Below, in pieces: positions 1 to 6,670 of a DNA stretch of 18,387 nt. The translations under genes were made by a program, and so were the position numbers. Position 1 is the first letter of the stretch. Each line of letters begins with the position of its first letter. The notes under the pieces were generated by a model. It saw only the letters and a program-made list of their open reading frames with translations, had not been told where the DNA came from and did no database searches. The stretch lies in the NCBI GenBank assembly GCA_022758945.1, contig JAEMQE010000230.1, forward strand, positions 1-18,387. Reading direction: 5' to 3'. This stretch comes from Lentimicrobium sp. (lineage in GTDB: Bacteria > Bacteroidota > Bacteroidia > Flavobacteriales > Flavobacteriaceae).

Positions 1-539
1 CCGTGAAAACCGTAAACTCGAATTTTATTTTCGGTCAAAAGATAATTTGGCAAGGCATATTTATAAGCCACAACTGGCATTGTTTGGTGAAATGCTGTAT
101 CAAAGACAGCCACTTGTTTAGCAGTATCAAAGATTTCTTCAGCAACAATTATTCCTTCAAAATTAGCAGGATTGTGCAATGGCGCTAATTCGAAAAGTTG
201 TTTTATTTTATCTTTTACCTTATTGTTGATGATAGTTGTGTCTGAAAAACTGGCACCACCATGTACCACACGATGACCTACAGCATCTATTTCGAGCGTG
301 CTTTTAATCACACCTACCTTTTCATCCATCAATAAACGAGCAATTTTTTCCAAACCTGTTTTATGATTGGGAATTGGCATGGATTCCTCAATTTTATTTT
401 TTTGGGTTTCATAACTTAAATTTGAAGTCTCCAACCCTATCCTGTCAATCATCCCGGAGCAAATAACTTCACAAGAAGGCATATCTATTAATTGGTATTT
501 TATGGAAGAACTTCCCGAGTTTATTATTACTATTTTCAT
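1..539 (-). CDS. ackA: Acetate kinase, N-terminal part (cut by window edge)
   Basis: AckA interconverts acetyl phosphate + ADP and acetate + ATP in the cytoplasm. About 180 N-terminal residues are inside the window; the rest lies beyond the left edge. The family motifs are in order: NSGSSSIKYQL from residue 7 (N7 is the conserved ASKHA-fold Asn), GHRVVHGG near 88-95 with the conserved Arg90, APLHNP near 119-124, FDTAFHQTMP near 147-155 with the catalytic-type Asp, and YGFHG with its His at the very edge. The ATG at 537-539 is chosen because the protein then begins MKIVIINSGSSS, as acetate kinases do; an ATG 7 bases upstream is in another frame. It lies 126 bp downstream of pta in the same direction, so the two probably form a pta-ackA unit, although a hairpin sits between them. 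Identity is very secure. Confidence 0.95.
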   Translation of the reverse strand, partial: MKIVIINSGSSSIKYQLIDMPSCEVICSGMIDRIGLETSNLSYETQKNKIEESMPIPNHKTGLEKIARLLMDEKVGVIKSTLEIDAVGHRVVHGGASFSDTTIINNKVKDKIKQLFELAPLHNPANFEGIIVAEEIFDTAKQVAVFDTAFHQTMPVVAYKYALPNYLLTENKIRVYGFH

Positions 540-560
540 TATTCATTTATTTTTTTTCTC

Positions 561-589
561 TCCCCAACCCTCTCCAAAGGAGAGGGAGA
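561..589. repeat. REP-like GC-rich hairpin between pta and ackA
   Basis: CCCTCTCC (568-575), loop AAA, GGAGAGGG (579-586) is a perfect 8-bp stem with a three-base loop, flanked by further C/T-rich and G/A-rich sequence. It stands out as GC-rich in a very AT-rich gap. It has no strong U-tract on the pta-ackA (minus) side and is followed by an A-run there, so it looks like a REP-type palindrome more than an intrinsic terminator. Very similar palindromes occur in many flavobacterial genomes (recalled from experience, not searched). It could tune pta/ackA mRNA stability or partly block read-through. Confidence 0.75.
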
Positions 590-611
590 CGTAGGTAGAT
601 ATGTTTTGTAA

Positions 612-665
612 ATATTTTTTCTTTTTATTTTTTCAATCTGCAATCTCCAATCTGAAATCTGAAAT
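612..665 (-). repeat. Degenerate short direct repeats just after the pta stop codon
   Basis: Read on the minus strand, the bases right after the pta stop contain successive units of the form AGATTTC, AGATTTC, AGATTGG, AGATTGC, AGATTG, about 7 bp each, then an A-rich tract. This is a slippage-type simple repeat, with no coding potential seen. The rest of the 540-665 gap holds only this repeat and the hairpin. Confidence 0.6.
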
Positions 666-2759
666 CTAAAGTCCTTGTGCTTGAATGGCTGTAATAACAA
701 CCGTGTTTATAATATCGTCAACGGTACAGCCTCTGCTTAAGTCGTTTACGGGTTTGTTTAGTCCTTGTAACATTGGTCCTATTGCCAATGCGCCTGTTTC
801 TCTTTGAACAGCTTTGTAGGTATTATTTCCTGTATTCAAATCAGGAAAAATCAAAACGCTGGCGTGCCCTGCGACTTCTGAATTTGGCATTTTGCTTTGT
901 CCAACTTCAAAATCTACGGCAGCATCATATTGAATTGGTCCTTCAATTTTTAAATCGGGACGTTTTTTCCTCACAATTTCTGTTGCAGTTCTCACTTTGT
1001 CCACCTCATCCCCTTTTCCTGAGGAACCGGAAGAATAAGAAAGCATTGCAATTTTTGGTTCAATACCAAAAGCCAAACTTGAATCTGCAGATGAAATAGC
1101 GATTTCTGCCAATTGTTCTGCTGTTGGATTTGGATTGATGGCACAATCTCCAAAAATAGAAACACGATCTTCCAGACACATAAAGAATATGGAGGAAACT
1201 ACAGATGAATTTGGTTTCGTTTTAATGAATTGCAAAGCAGGTAAAATAGTATGCTGAGTGGTATGAGCCGCACCCGAAACCATTCCGTCTGCATCACCTT
1301 TATAAACCATCATCGTACCAAAATAAGATCCGTCTTCCATCAAATCTTTGGCAATTTCCAAAGTCATTTTCTTTTCTTTTCGCAACTCATAATAGGTATT
1401 CACATAATCATCATAATGCTCAGATTTTATTGGATTGATGATGTGAACTTTAGTAAAATCGAAAGATAAACCTAACTCATTAACCTTGTTTTCGATTTGT
1501 TTTTTATTTCCAATGATAGAAATATCGACCACATCCATGGCTAGTAATCTTGCAGCTGCAATAATTATTCTATCATCATTTCCTTCAGGCAAAACAATGT
1601 GCTTGCGATGTTTTTTGGCTCTTTTTACCAAGTTGTATTGAAACATTTTGGGTGTCATTCCTTCGGCTTCAAACTTGATAAATTTTTCGGTCAAGCTATC
1701 TAAATCAACATATTTTTCGAAAGTATCTATCGAAGTTTGAATTTTTTGGGTGTTATTGGCATAAATTTTTGGTTTAATATCGCCAATTTTATTCGAAATT
1801 ACATAAGTCCCTTCTTCAACAGAAATAATTGGCACAACCGTTGAGAGACCTTCAATTAATTTTAGAATCGTATCTTCAGGAATGATATTACCGGTCAAAA
1901 CTATTCCGGAAATTGTAGGATAATTTATAGATTCATTGGCTTGCAATGCTCCAAGAATAATATCGGCTCTGTCGCCAGGAGTGATCACAAGACCATCCTC
2001 ATTCAAGTGCAATAAATAGTTTCTCAATTGCATTGCTCCCACGCTGAAACTTGAAATTTGATTGTTCAAATATGCTTCTCCAAACAAAACTTTTGCGTTC
2101 AATTCGTTAGCAATTTCTAGAATTGTTGGGTTGTTCAAACTAGAAATTATTGGAATTGTATTGACTAAAACTTCCTCTGGTAAGCTTTTCTTTAATCCTG
2201 AAGTAACTAATTTAAGGTTTTCAGGCTGTACTTTATTGGCAATTACGGCTAAGACTTCTACGTCTTTCACCTTGAACGAATCGTAAGCCAGATAAAGGCT
2301 ATCGACTAATTCCTCTAATGTTTTTCCAACTCCTGAGCCTACAATTATTGCCGGAATTCCTAAGTTTTTAGCAATAAGAACGTTCATATCCAATTCGATA
2401 ACAGTTCCCTCTCCTGTAAAACTGGTTCCTTCGACTAATACAAAATCGAAGCGCTCTTCCAGTTTTTTGTATTTTTCAATAATCAAATCAAGTACTTCGC
2501 CCAGTTTTCCTTTGTTTTTCTTTTTGATTAATTTACTTTTCTTGATAGCATACGCATCCTGAAAAGAAACATCCAAACCAAAATGGTTAATAACCGTTTC
2601 GATGTGATTATCAATTTTTCCGTCTTCAAAATCTTCTACAATGGGTCTGAAATAACCCACTTTTGCAGTTTTTCCGATAAGCATACTCATTAAACCTAGG
2701 GTAACAATCGACTTACCACTATATTCTTCGCTTGTTGCGATGTATATCGCTTTATTCAT
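666..2759 (-). CDS. pta: Phosphate acetyltransferase, long three-domain type
   Basis: Pta converts acetyl-CoA + phosphate to acetyl phosphate + CoA, feeding AckA for ATP formation, or runs in reverse for acetate uptake. At 697 residues it has the long architecture. An N-terminal P-loop/dethiobiotin-synthetase-like domain carries SGKS at about 14-17. A middle DRTGG-type region follows, with GDRADIILGALQ. The catalytic PTA_PTB domain runs from about residue 368 to the end, with VLPEGNDDR, DGMVSGAAHTT, FGDCAINPNPTAEQLAEIA, SYSSGSSGKG, DAAVD and FPDLNTGNNTYKAVQR. The ATG start puts the P-loop domain right at the N terminus, as expected. It is upstream of ackA in the same direction. I did not find a convincing -7 box in the 84 bp between it and corA, so its promoter is unresolved. 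The length and motifs make the call very secure. Confidence 0.97.
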   Translation of the reverse strand: MNKAIYIATSEEYSGKSIVTLGLMSMLIGKTAKVGYFRPIVEDFEDGKIDNHIETVINHFGLDVSFQDAYAIKKSKLIKKKNKGKLGEVLDLIIEKYKKLEERFDFVLVEGTSFTGEGTVIELDMNVLIAKNLGIPAIIVGSGVGKTLEELVDSLYLAYDSFKVKDVEVLAVIANKVQPENLKLVTSGLKKSLPEEVLVNTIPIISSLNNPTILEIANELNAKVLFGEAYLNNQISSFSVGAMQLRNYLLHLNEDGLVITPGDRADIILGALQANESINYPTISGIVLTGNIIPEDTILKLIEGLSTVVPIISVEEGTYVISNKIGDIKPKIYANNTQKIQTSIDTFEKYVDLDSLTEKFIKFEAEGMTPKMFQYNLVKRAKKHRKHIVLPEGNDDRIIIAAARLLAMDVVDISIIGNKKQIENKVNELGLSFDFTKVHIINPIKSEHYDDYVNTYYELRKEKKMTLEIAKDLMEDGSYFGTMMVYKGDADGMVSGAAHTTQHTILPALQFIKTKPNSSVVSSIFFMCLEDRVSIFGDCAINPNPTAEQLAEIAISSADSSLAFGIEPKIAMLSYSSGSSGKGDEVDKVRTATEIVRKKRPDLKIEGPIQYDAAVDFEVGQSKMPNSEVAGHASVLIFPDLNTGNNTYKAVQRETGALAIGPMLQGLNKPVNDLSRGCTVDDIINTVVITAIQAQGL

Positions 2760-2843
2760 TTTCGTAACTTTTTAAATTTATTTTTACTGAAATTCTTTTT
2801 GAATTCCTAATGTCCTTTTTTAGTCTATTCCACTTCTAAACAA

Positions 2844-3914
2844 TTAAAACCAACGCCGCCTTTTGAAATAATAAATCATTCCTAAAACTATTAGAACCAT
2901 AACACCAATAATAGTATAATAACCGTGTTCGTATTCCAATTCAGGCATATATCTAAAATTCATTCCGTAAACTCCCACAATAAAAGTAAGCGGAATAAAT
3001 ATTGCGGAAACAATAGTCAGGGTCTTCATAATCTCATTCATCTTGTGGCTTTGTGCCGAGAAATAATAATCAGAAGCACTGTGAAGAGAACCCATATCAG
3101 ATTCAATTTGTTCTAAAAGCTCCAGGCTTTTTTGATGCAATCTGGAAAAAAAACTAAAATTATCAAGTTCAATTACATTAAAAACATCATCATCTTTCAT
3201 ACTTTTTATATCGTATAATGAATCTCTCAACGGAATGATGGAACGTTTCAGGAAATTAAAATTATCTCTGTGTTTTTCTATTCTTTCTAAAATGATTGGG
3301 TCAGTGCTATTCTTGGTTTGGTCAATCAATTCTTCAATTTTATCTTCCTCATTTTCAATGGTTATGTAGAAATTTTCCATAATGGCATCGAGAAGAATGT
3401 AGAGTAAATAATCGGCTTTTTTAGTTCTTACTATTCCTGAATGGGTACGAATGCGTTCGCGAATATGTGTAAAAAAATCAGAGCGTTTTTCTTGAAATGA
3501 AATCAAAATTCCGTCTTTTATCAAAAAACTGATTTGCTCAGCACTAATATTATCAGTATCTCCTGCTGGTAGCAATGATTTTATGTTAAAAAACAAAATG
3601 TCGTGCTGTTCTTCAATTTTGGTTCTCCTTGTAGTATTCAAAATATCGGCAAGCATAAAATTATCGATCTGAAAATGGTCACCAATAGTTTTTAGCAAGT
3701 CAATATCATTCAAACCGTGAATATTCAACCAATTTGTTTTGTGGTTGTCAATACATTTATTTAAATTAGAAACATTAAAATCCTCATATTCAGACAAATT
3801 TGCGTCATCATAAACGAACAATTGCATTTCTGAATCGGTTCTTTTATGAATTCCCGTATATTCTAAATTATACGGCTGAAGCTTTCTGCCTTTCTTATAT
3901 TTGATTTTTCTCAT
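2844..3914 (-). CDS. corA: CorA-type Mg2+/Co2+ transporter
   Basis: A predicted homopentameric inner-membrane channel for Mg2+ (and Co2+/Ni2+) of the CorA family, 356 residues. Roughly 290 N-terminal residues form the soluble funnel, including a long helical stretch rich in charged residues. Two C-terminal membrane helices follow: the first at about 296-316, ending in the signature YGMNF (GMN at 317-319), and the second at about 333-350, followed by the basic tail KRRRWF. The loop after GMN (RYMPELEYEHG) is acidic, like the MPEL loop typical of the family. The start gives MRKIKYKKGRK, and a candidate -7 box lies just upstream. It stands between pta and dnaK in the same direction, with no functional link to either visible. 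The exact metal cannot be read from the sequence. Confidence 0.92.
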   Translation of the reverse strand: MRKIKYKKGRKLQPYNLEYTGIHKRTDSEMQLFVYDDANLSEYEDFNVSNLNKCIDNHKTNWLNIHGLNDIDLLKTIGDHFQIDNFMLADILNTTRRTKIEEQHDILFFNIKSLLPAGDTDNISAEQISFLIKDGILISFQEKRSDFFTHIRERIRTHSGIVRTKKADYLLYILLDAIMENFYITIENEEDKIEELIDQTKNSTDPIILERIEKHRDNFNFLKRSIIPLRDSLYDIKSMKDDDVFNVIELDNFSFFSRLHQKSLELLEQIESDMGSLHSASDYYFSAQSHKMNEIMKTLTIVSAIFIPLTFIVGVYGMNFRYMPELEYEHGYYTIIGVMVLIVLGMIYYFKRRRWF

Positions 3915-3933
3915 CCAAAGTATCTTACGGCAG

Positions 3934-3941
3934 CAAAATTA
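3934..3941 (-). promoter_or_regulatory. Candidate -7 box for corA
   Basis: On the minus strand the sequence TAATTTTG matches the Bacteroidota -7 consensus TAnnTTTG exactly and ends about 20 bases before the corA ATG. A clean TTG -33 element at the usual distance is not present (TTC is), so the assignment is moderate. Confidence 0.45.
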
Positions 3942-4042
3942 CGGAAATCTATTATACCGAATTGTGACATTTATCATTTGTTGGAAATAAAACTAAAAAT
4001 AATGTCTTTTTTTTAATTATATCGAAATCGCAAAATTGGAAA

Positions 4043-4074
4043 CAAAAAAAACCGAGCCATTTCTGACTCGGTTC
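4043..4074 (-). terminator. Intrinsic terminator of dnaK
   Basis: On the minus strand, AACCGAG (complement of 4067-4073) pairs with CTCGGTT (complement of 4050-4056) across a 10-base loop. It is followed immediately by a run of T (4044-4050 on the plus strand is all A). The 7-bp stem plus U-tract about 85 bases after the dnaK stop is a textbook Rho-independent terminator. Confidence 0.85.
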
Positions 4075-4080
4075 CAATCT

Positions 4081-4159
4081 TTAATCTTAAAATTTTACTA
4101 CTTAAAAAGTCTTAATACTTAATACTAAAATCTTAATACTTAAAAAATCTTAATACTTA
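4081..4159 (-). repeat. Direct repeats at the 3' end of dnaK
   Basis: Three exact copies of TCTTAATACTTA (plus strand) lie at 4110-4121, 4131-4142 and 4148-4159, with partial copies between and beside them. The last copy overlaps the dnaK stop codon. It is a low-complexity, slippage-type array between the stop codon and the terminator hairpin. The remaining stretch 3915-4043 holds the corA promoter region and nothing else recognised. Confidence 0.7.
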
Positions 4160-6046
4160 TTTAACCTCTTCAAATTCAACGTCTTCAACATTGTCTCCTT
4201 GAGCTTGTTCTCCTTGTGGTTGTTGAGCTCCACCTTGAGCTTGTTCTCCTTGAGCATACATTGCTTCAGTAGCGGTTTTCCAAGCAGCATTGATTTTGTC
4301 AAGTGCAATTTGGATCGCGTCGATGTCTTGAGATTGGTGAGCCATTCTCAATTCAGTCAAAGCATATTCGATAGCTACTTTGTTTTCGTCAGTTAATTTT
4401 GCTCCAAGTTCTTTCAATTGAGATTCAGTTTGGAAAATCATTCCGTCTGCTTCATTCAATTTTTCTACTCTTTCTTTTGCAATTTTATCTGCTCCAGCAT
4501 TAGCTTCAGCGTCTTTTTTCATTCTTTCGATTTCTTCAGCTGTCAATCCAGAAGAAGCTTCGATACGAATATCGTGAGATTTACCAGTTCCTTTGTCAGT
4601 TGCAGATACTTTGATGATACCATTAGCATCAATATCAAAAGTTACTTCAATTTGTGGAACACCTCTTGGTGCTGGTGGAATACCATCTAAATGGAAACGA
4701 CCGATAGTTTTGTTATCAGAAGCCATAGCTCTTTCTCCTTGTAAAACGTGGATTTCAACGGTTGGTTGAGAATCTGCAGCTGTAGAGAATACTTGAGATT
4801 TTTTAGTTGGAATAGTTGTGTTAGACTCAATTAATTTAGTCAAAACACCACCCATAGTTTCGATTCCTAAAGATAAAGGTGTAACGTCAAGTAACAATAC
4901 ATCTTTTACATCTCCAGAAAGAACTCCACCTTGAATAGCTGCTCCAATAGCAACAACCTCATCAGGGTTAACTCCTTTAGATGCTTTTTTACCAAAGAAT
5001 TTTTCTACTTCGTCAGCAATTCTTGGCATACGAGTTGAACCTCCAACCAAGATAACTTCGTCAATATCAGAAACAGATAAACCTGCATCTTTCAACGCTT
5101 TAGCAACTGGTGCCATAGAACGTTTTACTAATGAATCAGTTAATTGTTCGAATTTAGCTCTAGTTAATTTTTTAACTAAGTGTTTTGGTCCTGAAGCTGT
5201 AGCAGTTACGTAAGGTAAGTTGATTTCAGTTTCAGCAGAAGAAGACAATTCAATTTTTGCTTTTTCAGCAGCTTCTTTCAAACGTTGTAAAGACATTGGA
5301 TCCAAACGTAAATCAATGCCTTCTTCAGTTAAGAATTCTTTAGCTAACCAGTCAATTATTTCGTGGTCAAAATCATCTCCACCAAGGTGAGTATCACCAT
5401 TTGTAGAAAGAACTTCGAAAACTCCATCTCCTAATTCAAGAACAGAAATATCAAATGTACCTCCACCTAAATCGTAAACAGCAATTTTTTGATCTTTTCC
5501 TTTTTTATCCAAACCATAAGCCAAAGCTGCAGCTGTAGGTTCGTTGATAATACGCATTACTTTAAGACCTGCAATTTCACCAGCTTCTTTTGTAGCTTGA
5601 CGTTGTGCATCATTAAAGTAAGCAGGAACAGTAATAACTGCTTCAGTAACTGTTTGACCTAAATAGTCTTCAGCAGTTTTTTTCATTTTTTGAAGTGTCA
5701 TAGCTGACAATTCTTGAGCAGAATATAAACGTCCGTCAATATCCACACGTGGAGTATTGTTGTCGCCTTTTACTACTTTGTAAGAAACTCTTTTTGCCTC
5801 AGCCGAAACCTCAGAGAAAGAATGTCCCATAAAACGTTTGATGGAAGCAATCGTTTTTGTAGGATTGGTCACTGCTTGTCTTTTGGCAGGATCACCTACT
5901 TTAATTTCGCCACCTTCAACAAATGCGATGATAGATGGTGTTGTTCTTTTTCCTTCTGAATTAGGAATTACTACTGCTTCACTACCTTCCATTACAGAAA
6001 CACAAGAGTTTGTTGTACCTAAATCAATTCCGATTATTTTACCCAT
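4157..6046 (-). CDS. dnaK: Chaperone protein DnaK (Hsp70)
   Basis: ATP-dependent Hsp70 chaperone of the cytoplasm, working with DnaJ and GrpE (neither is in this window). It has 629 residues, typical length. The nucleotide-binding domain shows IDLGTTNS (7-14), VPAYFNDAQRQ (140-150), INEPTAAA (167-174), DLGGGTFD (192-199) and ILVGGSTRMP (near 332-341). The interdomain linker VLLLDVTP (383-390) leads into the substrate-binding domain and a helical lid. The tail is rich in Gln and Gly (QGEQAQGGAQQPQGEQAQG) and ends in EFEEVK. The ATG start gives MGKIIGIDLG, as expected. Its own terminator lies downstream. Upstream is a -24/-12-like promoter with an inverted repeat, which suggests stress-linked control. 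The gene is transcribed alone and divergently from the hyf-type operon. Confidence 0.98.
   Translation of the reverse strand: MGKIIGIDLGTTNSCVSVMEGSEAVVIPNSEGKRTTPSIIAFVEGGEIKVGDPAKRQAVTNPTKTIASIKRFMGHSFSEVSAEAKRVSYKVVKGDNNTPRVDIDGRLYSAQELSAMTLQKMKKTAEDYLGQTVTEAVITVPAYFNDAQRQATKEAGEIAGLKVMRIINEPTAAALAYGLDKKGKDQKIAVYDLGGGTFDISVLELGDGVFEVLSTNGDTHLGGDDFDHEIIDWLAKEFLTEEGIDLRLDPMSLQRLKEAAEKAKIELSSSAETEINLPYVTATASGPKHLVKKLTRAKFEQLTDSLVKRSMAPVAKALKDAGLSVSDIDEVILVGGSTRMPRIADEVEKFFGKKASKGVNPDEVVAIGAAIQGGVLSGDVKDVLLLDVTPLSLGIETMGGVLTKLIESNTTIPTKKSQVFSTAADSQPTVEIHVLQGERAMASDNKTIGRFHLDGIPPAPRGVPQIEVTFDIDANGIIKVSATDKGTGKSHDIRIEASSGLTAEEIERMKKDAEANAGADKIAKERVEKLNEADGMIFQTESQLKELGAKLTDENKVAIEYALTELRMAHQSQDIDAIQIALDKINAAWKTATEAMYAQGEQAQGGAQQPQGEQAQGDNVEDVEFEEVK
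4197..4252 (-). repeat. 20-bp direct repeat inside the dnaK C-terminal tail
   Basis: An identical 20-base segment occurs at 4197-4216 and 4233-4252, 36 bp apart and in frame, producing two copies of the QGEQAQG peptide in the disordered tail. This is a local in-frame duplication of the Gln/Gly-rich linker before the EEVK end. Confidence 0.8.
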
Positions 6047-6103
6047 TTTTATTTATATTTAATTTTTATTGAATACTTATTTTCACGGTTCGAGTTGCAA
6101 TAG

Positions 6104-6119
6104 TCAATCTTTGTGCCAA
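6104..6119 (-). promoter_or_regulatory. Sigma-54-like -24/-12 promoter upstream of dnaK
   Basis: The minus strand reads TTGGCAC-AAAGA-TTGA, which fits the sigma-54 consensus TGGCAC-N5-TTGC with one mismatch in the -12 element (TTGA). The -24 GG falls at 6116-6117. Transcription would start near 6092, leaving a leader of about 45 bases before the dnaK ATG. No TAnnTTTG box on the minus strand was found by eye in 6047-6240, which favours this element. Confidence 0.5.
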
Positions 6120-6124
6120 GACAA

Positions 6125-6144
6125 TGACAGTCTTTAAATTGTCA
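6125..6144. promoter_or_regulatory. Inverted repeat TGACA-N10-TGTCA upstream of dnaK
   Basis: TGACA (6125-6129) and TGTCA (6140-6144) are perfect 5-bp arms 10 bp apart, directly upstream of the -24/-12-like element. This is a plausible operator or activator site. A second site with the same arms and spacing lies at 6181-6202 (ATGACA-N10-TGTCAT), centred 57 bp further upstream, although it overlaps a REP-like motif. Confidence 0.4.
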
Positions 6145-6196
6145 GTTTATGTTAAAATTGGCGTAAAAAGGTATGACAAGATGACATTTAATTCCC

Positions 6197-6222
6197 TGTC
6201 ATTGCGAAGAATGAAGCAATCA
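6197..6222. repeat. REP-like motif (ATTGC...GCAAT)
   Basis: The 26 bases resemble the widespread intergenic palindrome whose core reads TGTCATTGCGA...GAAGCAATC, with arms ATTGC (6201-6205) and GCAAT (6216-6220). I recognise it from experience as a dispersed repeat type. Only one copy is in this window, so repetitiveness cannot be shown here. Confidence 0.5.
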
Positions 6223-6288
6223 AAAGGGTTGACCGAAGATAGGTCTGTATTTTTTAATATTTATGCTGACGAATTTCAGAAACTATTC

Positions 6289-6407
6289 CGATAGCGTGGA
6301 TTTGCAATCCGTGCCCATAAACAGAATCAAACAAAACAAAAAACAATAATATTTGAAAAAAAAGGCAGATAATTGCAATGGGCAAGGATTGCAAATCCGC
6401 GCTATCG
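6289..6407. repeat. Pair of inverted REP-like elements (BIME-like)
   Basis: Bases 6289-6317 and 6379-6407 are 29-bp inverted repeats of each other with two mismatches, separated by a 61-bp A-rich spacer. Each arm contains its own small palindrome, GGATT-TGC-AATCC or its complement. Sequences of this type (a GCGCGGATTTGCAATCC-like core) are common between genes in Bacteroidota and resemble REP sequences mobilised by RAYT transposases. No transposase is in this window. The pair lies between dnaK and the divergent hyf-type operon; no coding sequence was found in the whole 6047-6670 gap. Confidence 0.75.
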
Positions 6408-6552
6408 TATCGAGTGTTATTGTTACATTCTGAGTTGTTGGTCTAAATCTATTATTGCAAACTAGGCAAGAAAAAGCTTCTTCGAGTTCCCTAAGTCAAT
6501 AAAATCTTACTTTATTTTCGTATTTAAAGTAGCGATACTAAACTAAAATTTT

Positions 6553-6560
6553 TATCTTTG
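6553..6560 (+). promoter_or_regulatory. Candidate -7 box for the hyf-type operon
   Basis: TATCTTTG is an exact match to the Bacteroidota -7 consensus TAnnTTTG. Transcription would start near 6567 with a leader of about 100 bases before the chosen ATG at 6671. No TTG is present at the usual -33 distance. A second exact match at 6648-6655 is the alternative. Confidence 0.4.
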
Positions 6561-6647
6561 ATGCAAAGTATTTGAATAAATTATTTTTTCATTCGAATAT
6601 TTTTAAACTAGAGATTCATTTACTACTCTGTATAGAAACCATAGAAA

Positions 6648-6655
6648 TAACTTTG
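6648..6655 (+). promoter_or_regulatory. Alternative -7 box close to hyfB
   Basis: TAACTTTG also matches TAnnTTTG exactly and has CTG (6628-6630) 17 bp upstream in the -33 region. A start near 6662 would leave a leader of only about 9 bases before the ATG at 6671. Which of the two boxes is used cannot be decided from sequence. Confidence 0.3.
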
Positions 6656-6670
6656 ATAGAAATAACAATT

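Noticed and set aside
4043..4074. Bidirectional terminator serving a plus-strand gene
   Set aside because: The T-run follows the stem only on the minus strand, and no plus-strand gene ends here.
4197..4252. CRISPR-like repeats
   Set aside because: The two copies lie in frame inside dnaK and encode a repeated peptide; there is no array.
4199..4690. Plus-strand Ser/Phe-rich reading frames opposite dnaK
   Set aside because: They are antisense shadows of dnaK with low-complexity composition and no recognisable domain.
6289..6407. Insertion sequence with terminal inverted repeats
   Set aside because: Only 61 bp lie between the arms and there is no transposase; REP/BIME-like is the better reading.
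6572..6670. Thirty-three-residue N-terminal extension of the first HyfB from a TTG codon
   Set aside because: It starts within a few bases of one candidate transcription start, contains the second -7 box, and does not resemble a HyfB N-terminus; the ATG at 6671 does.
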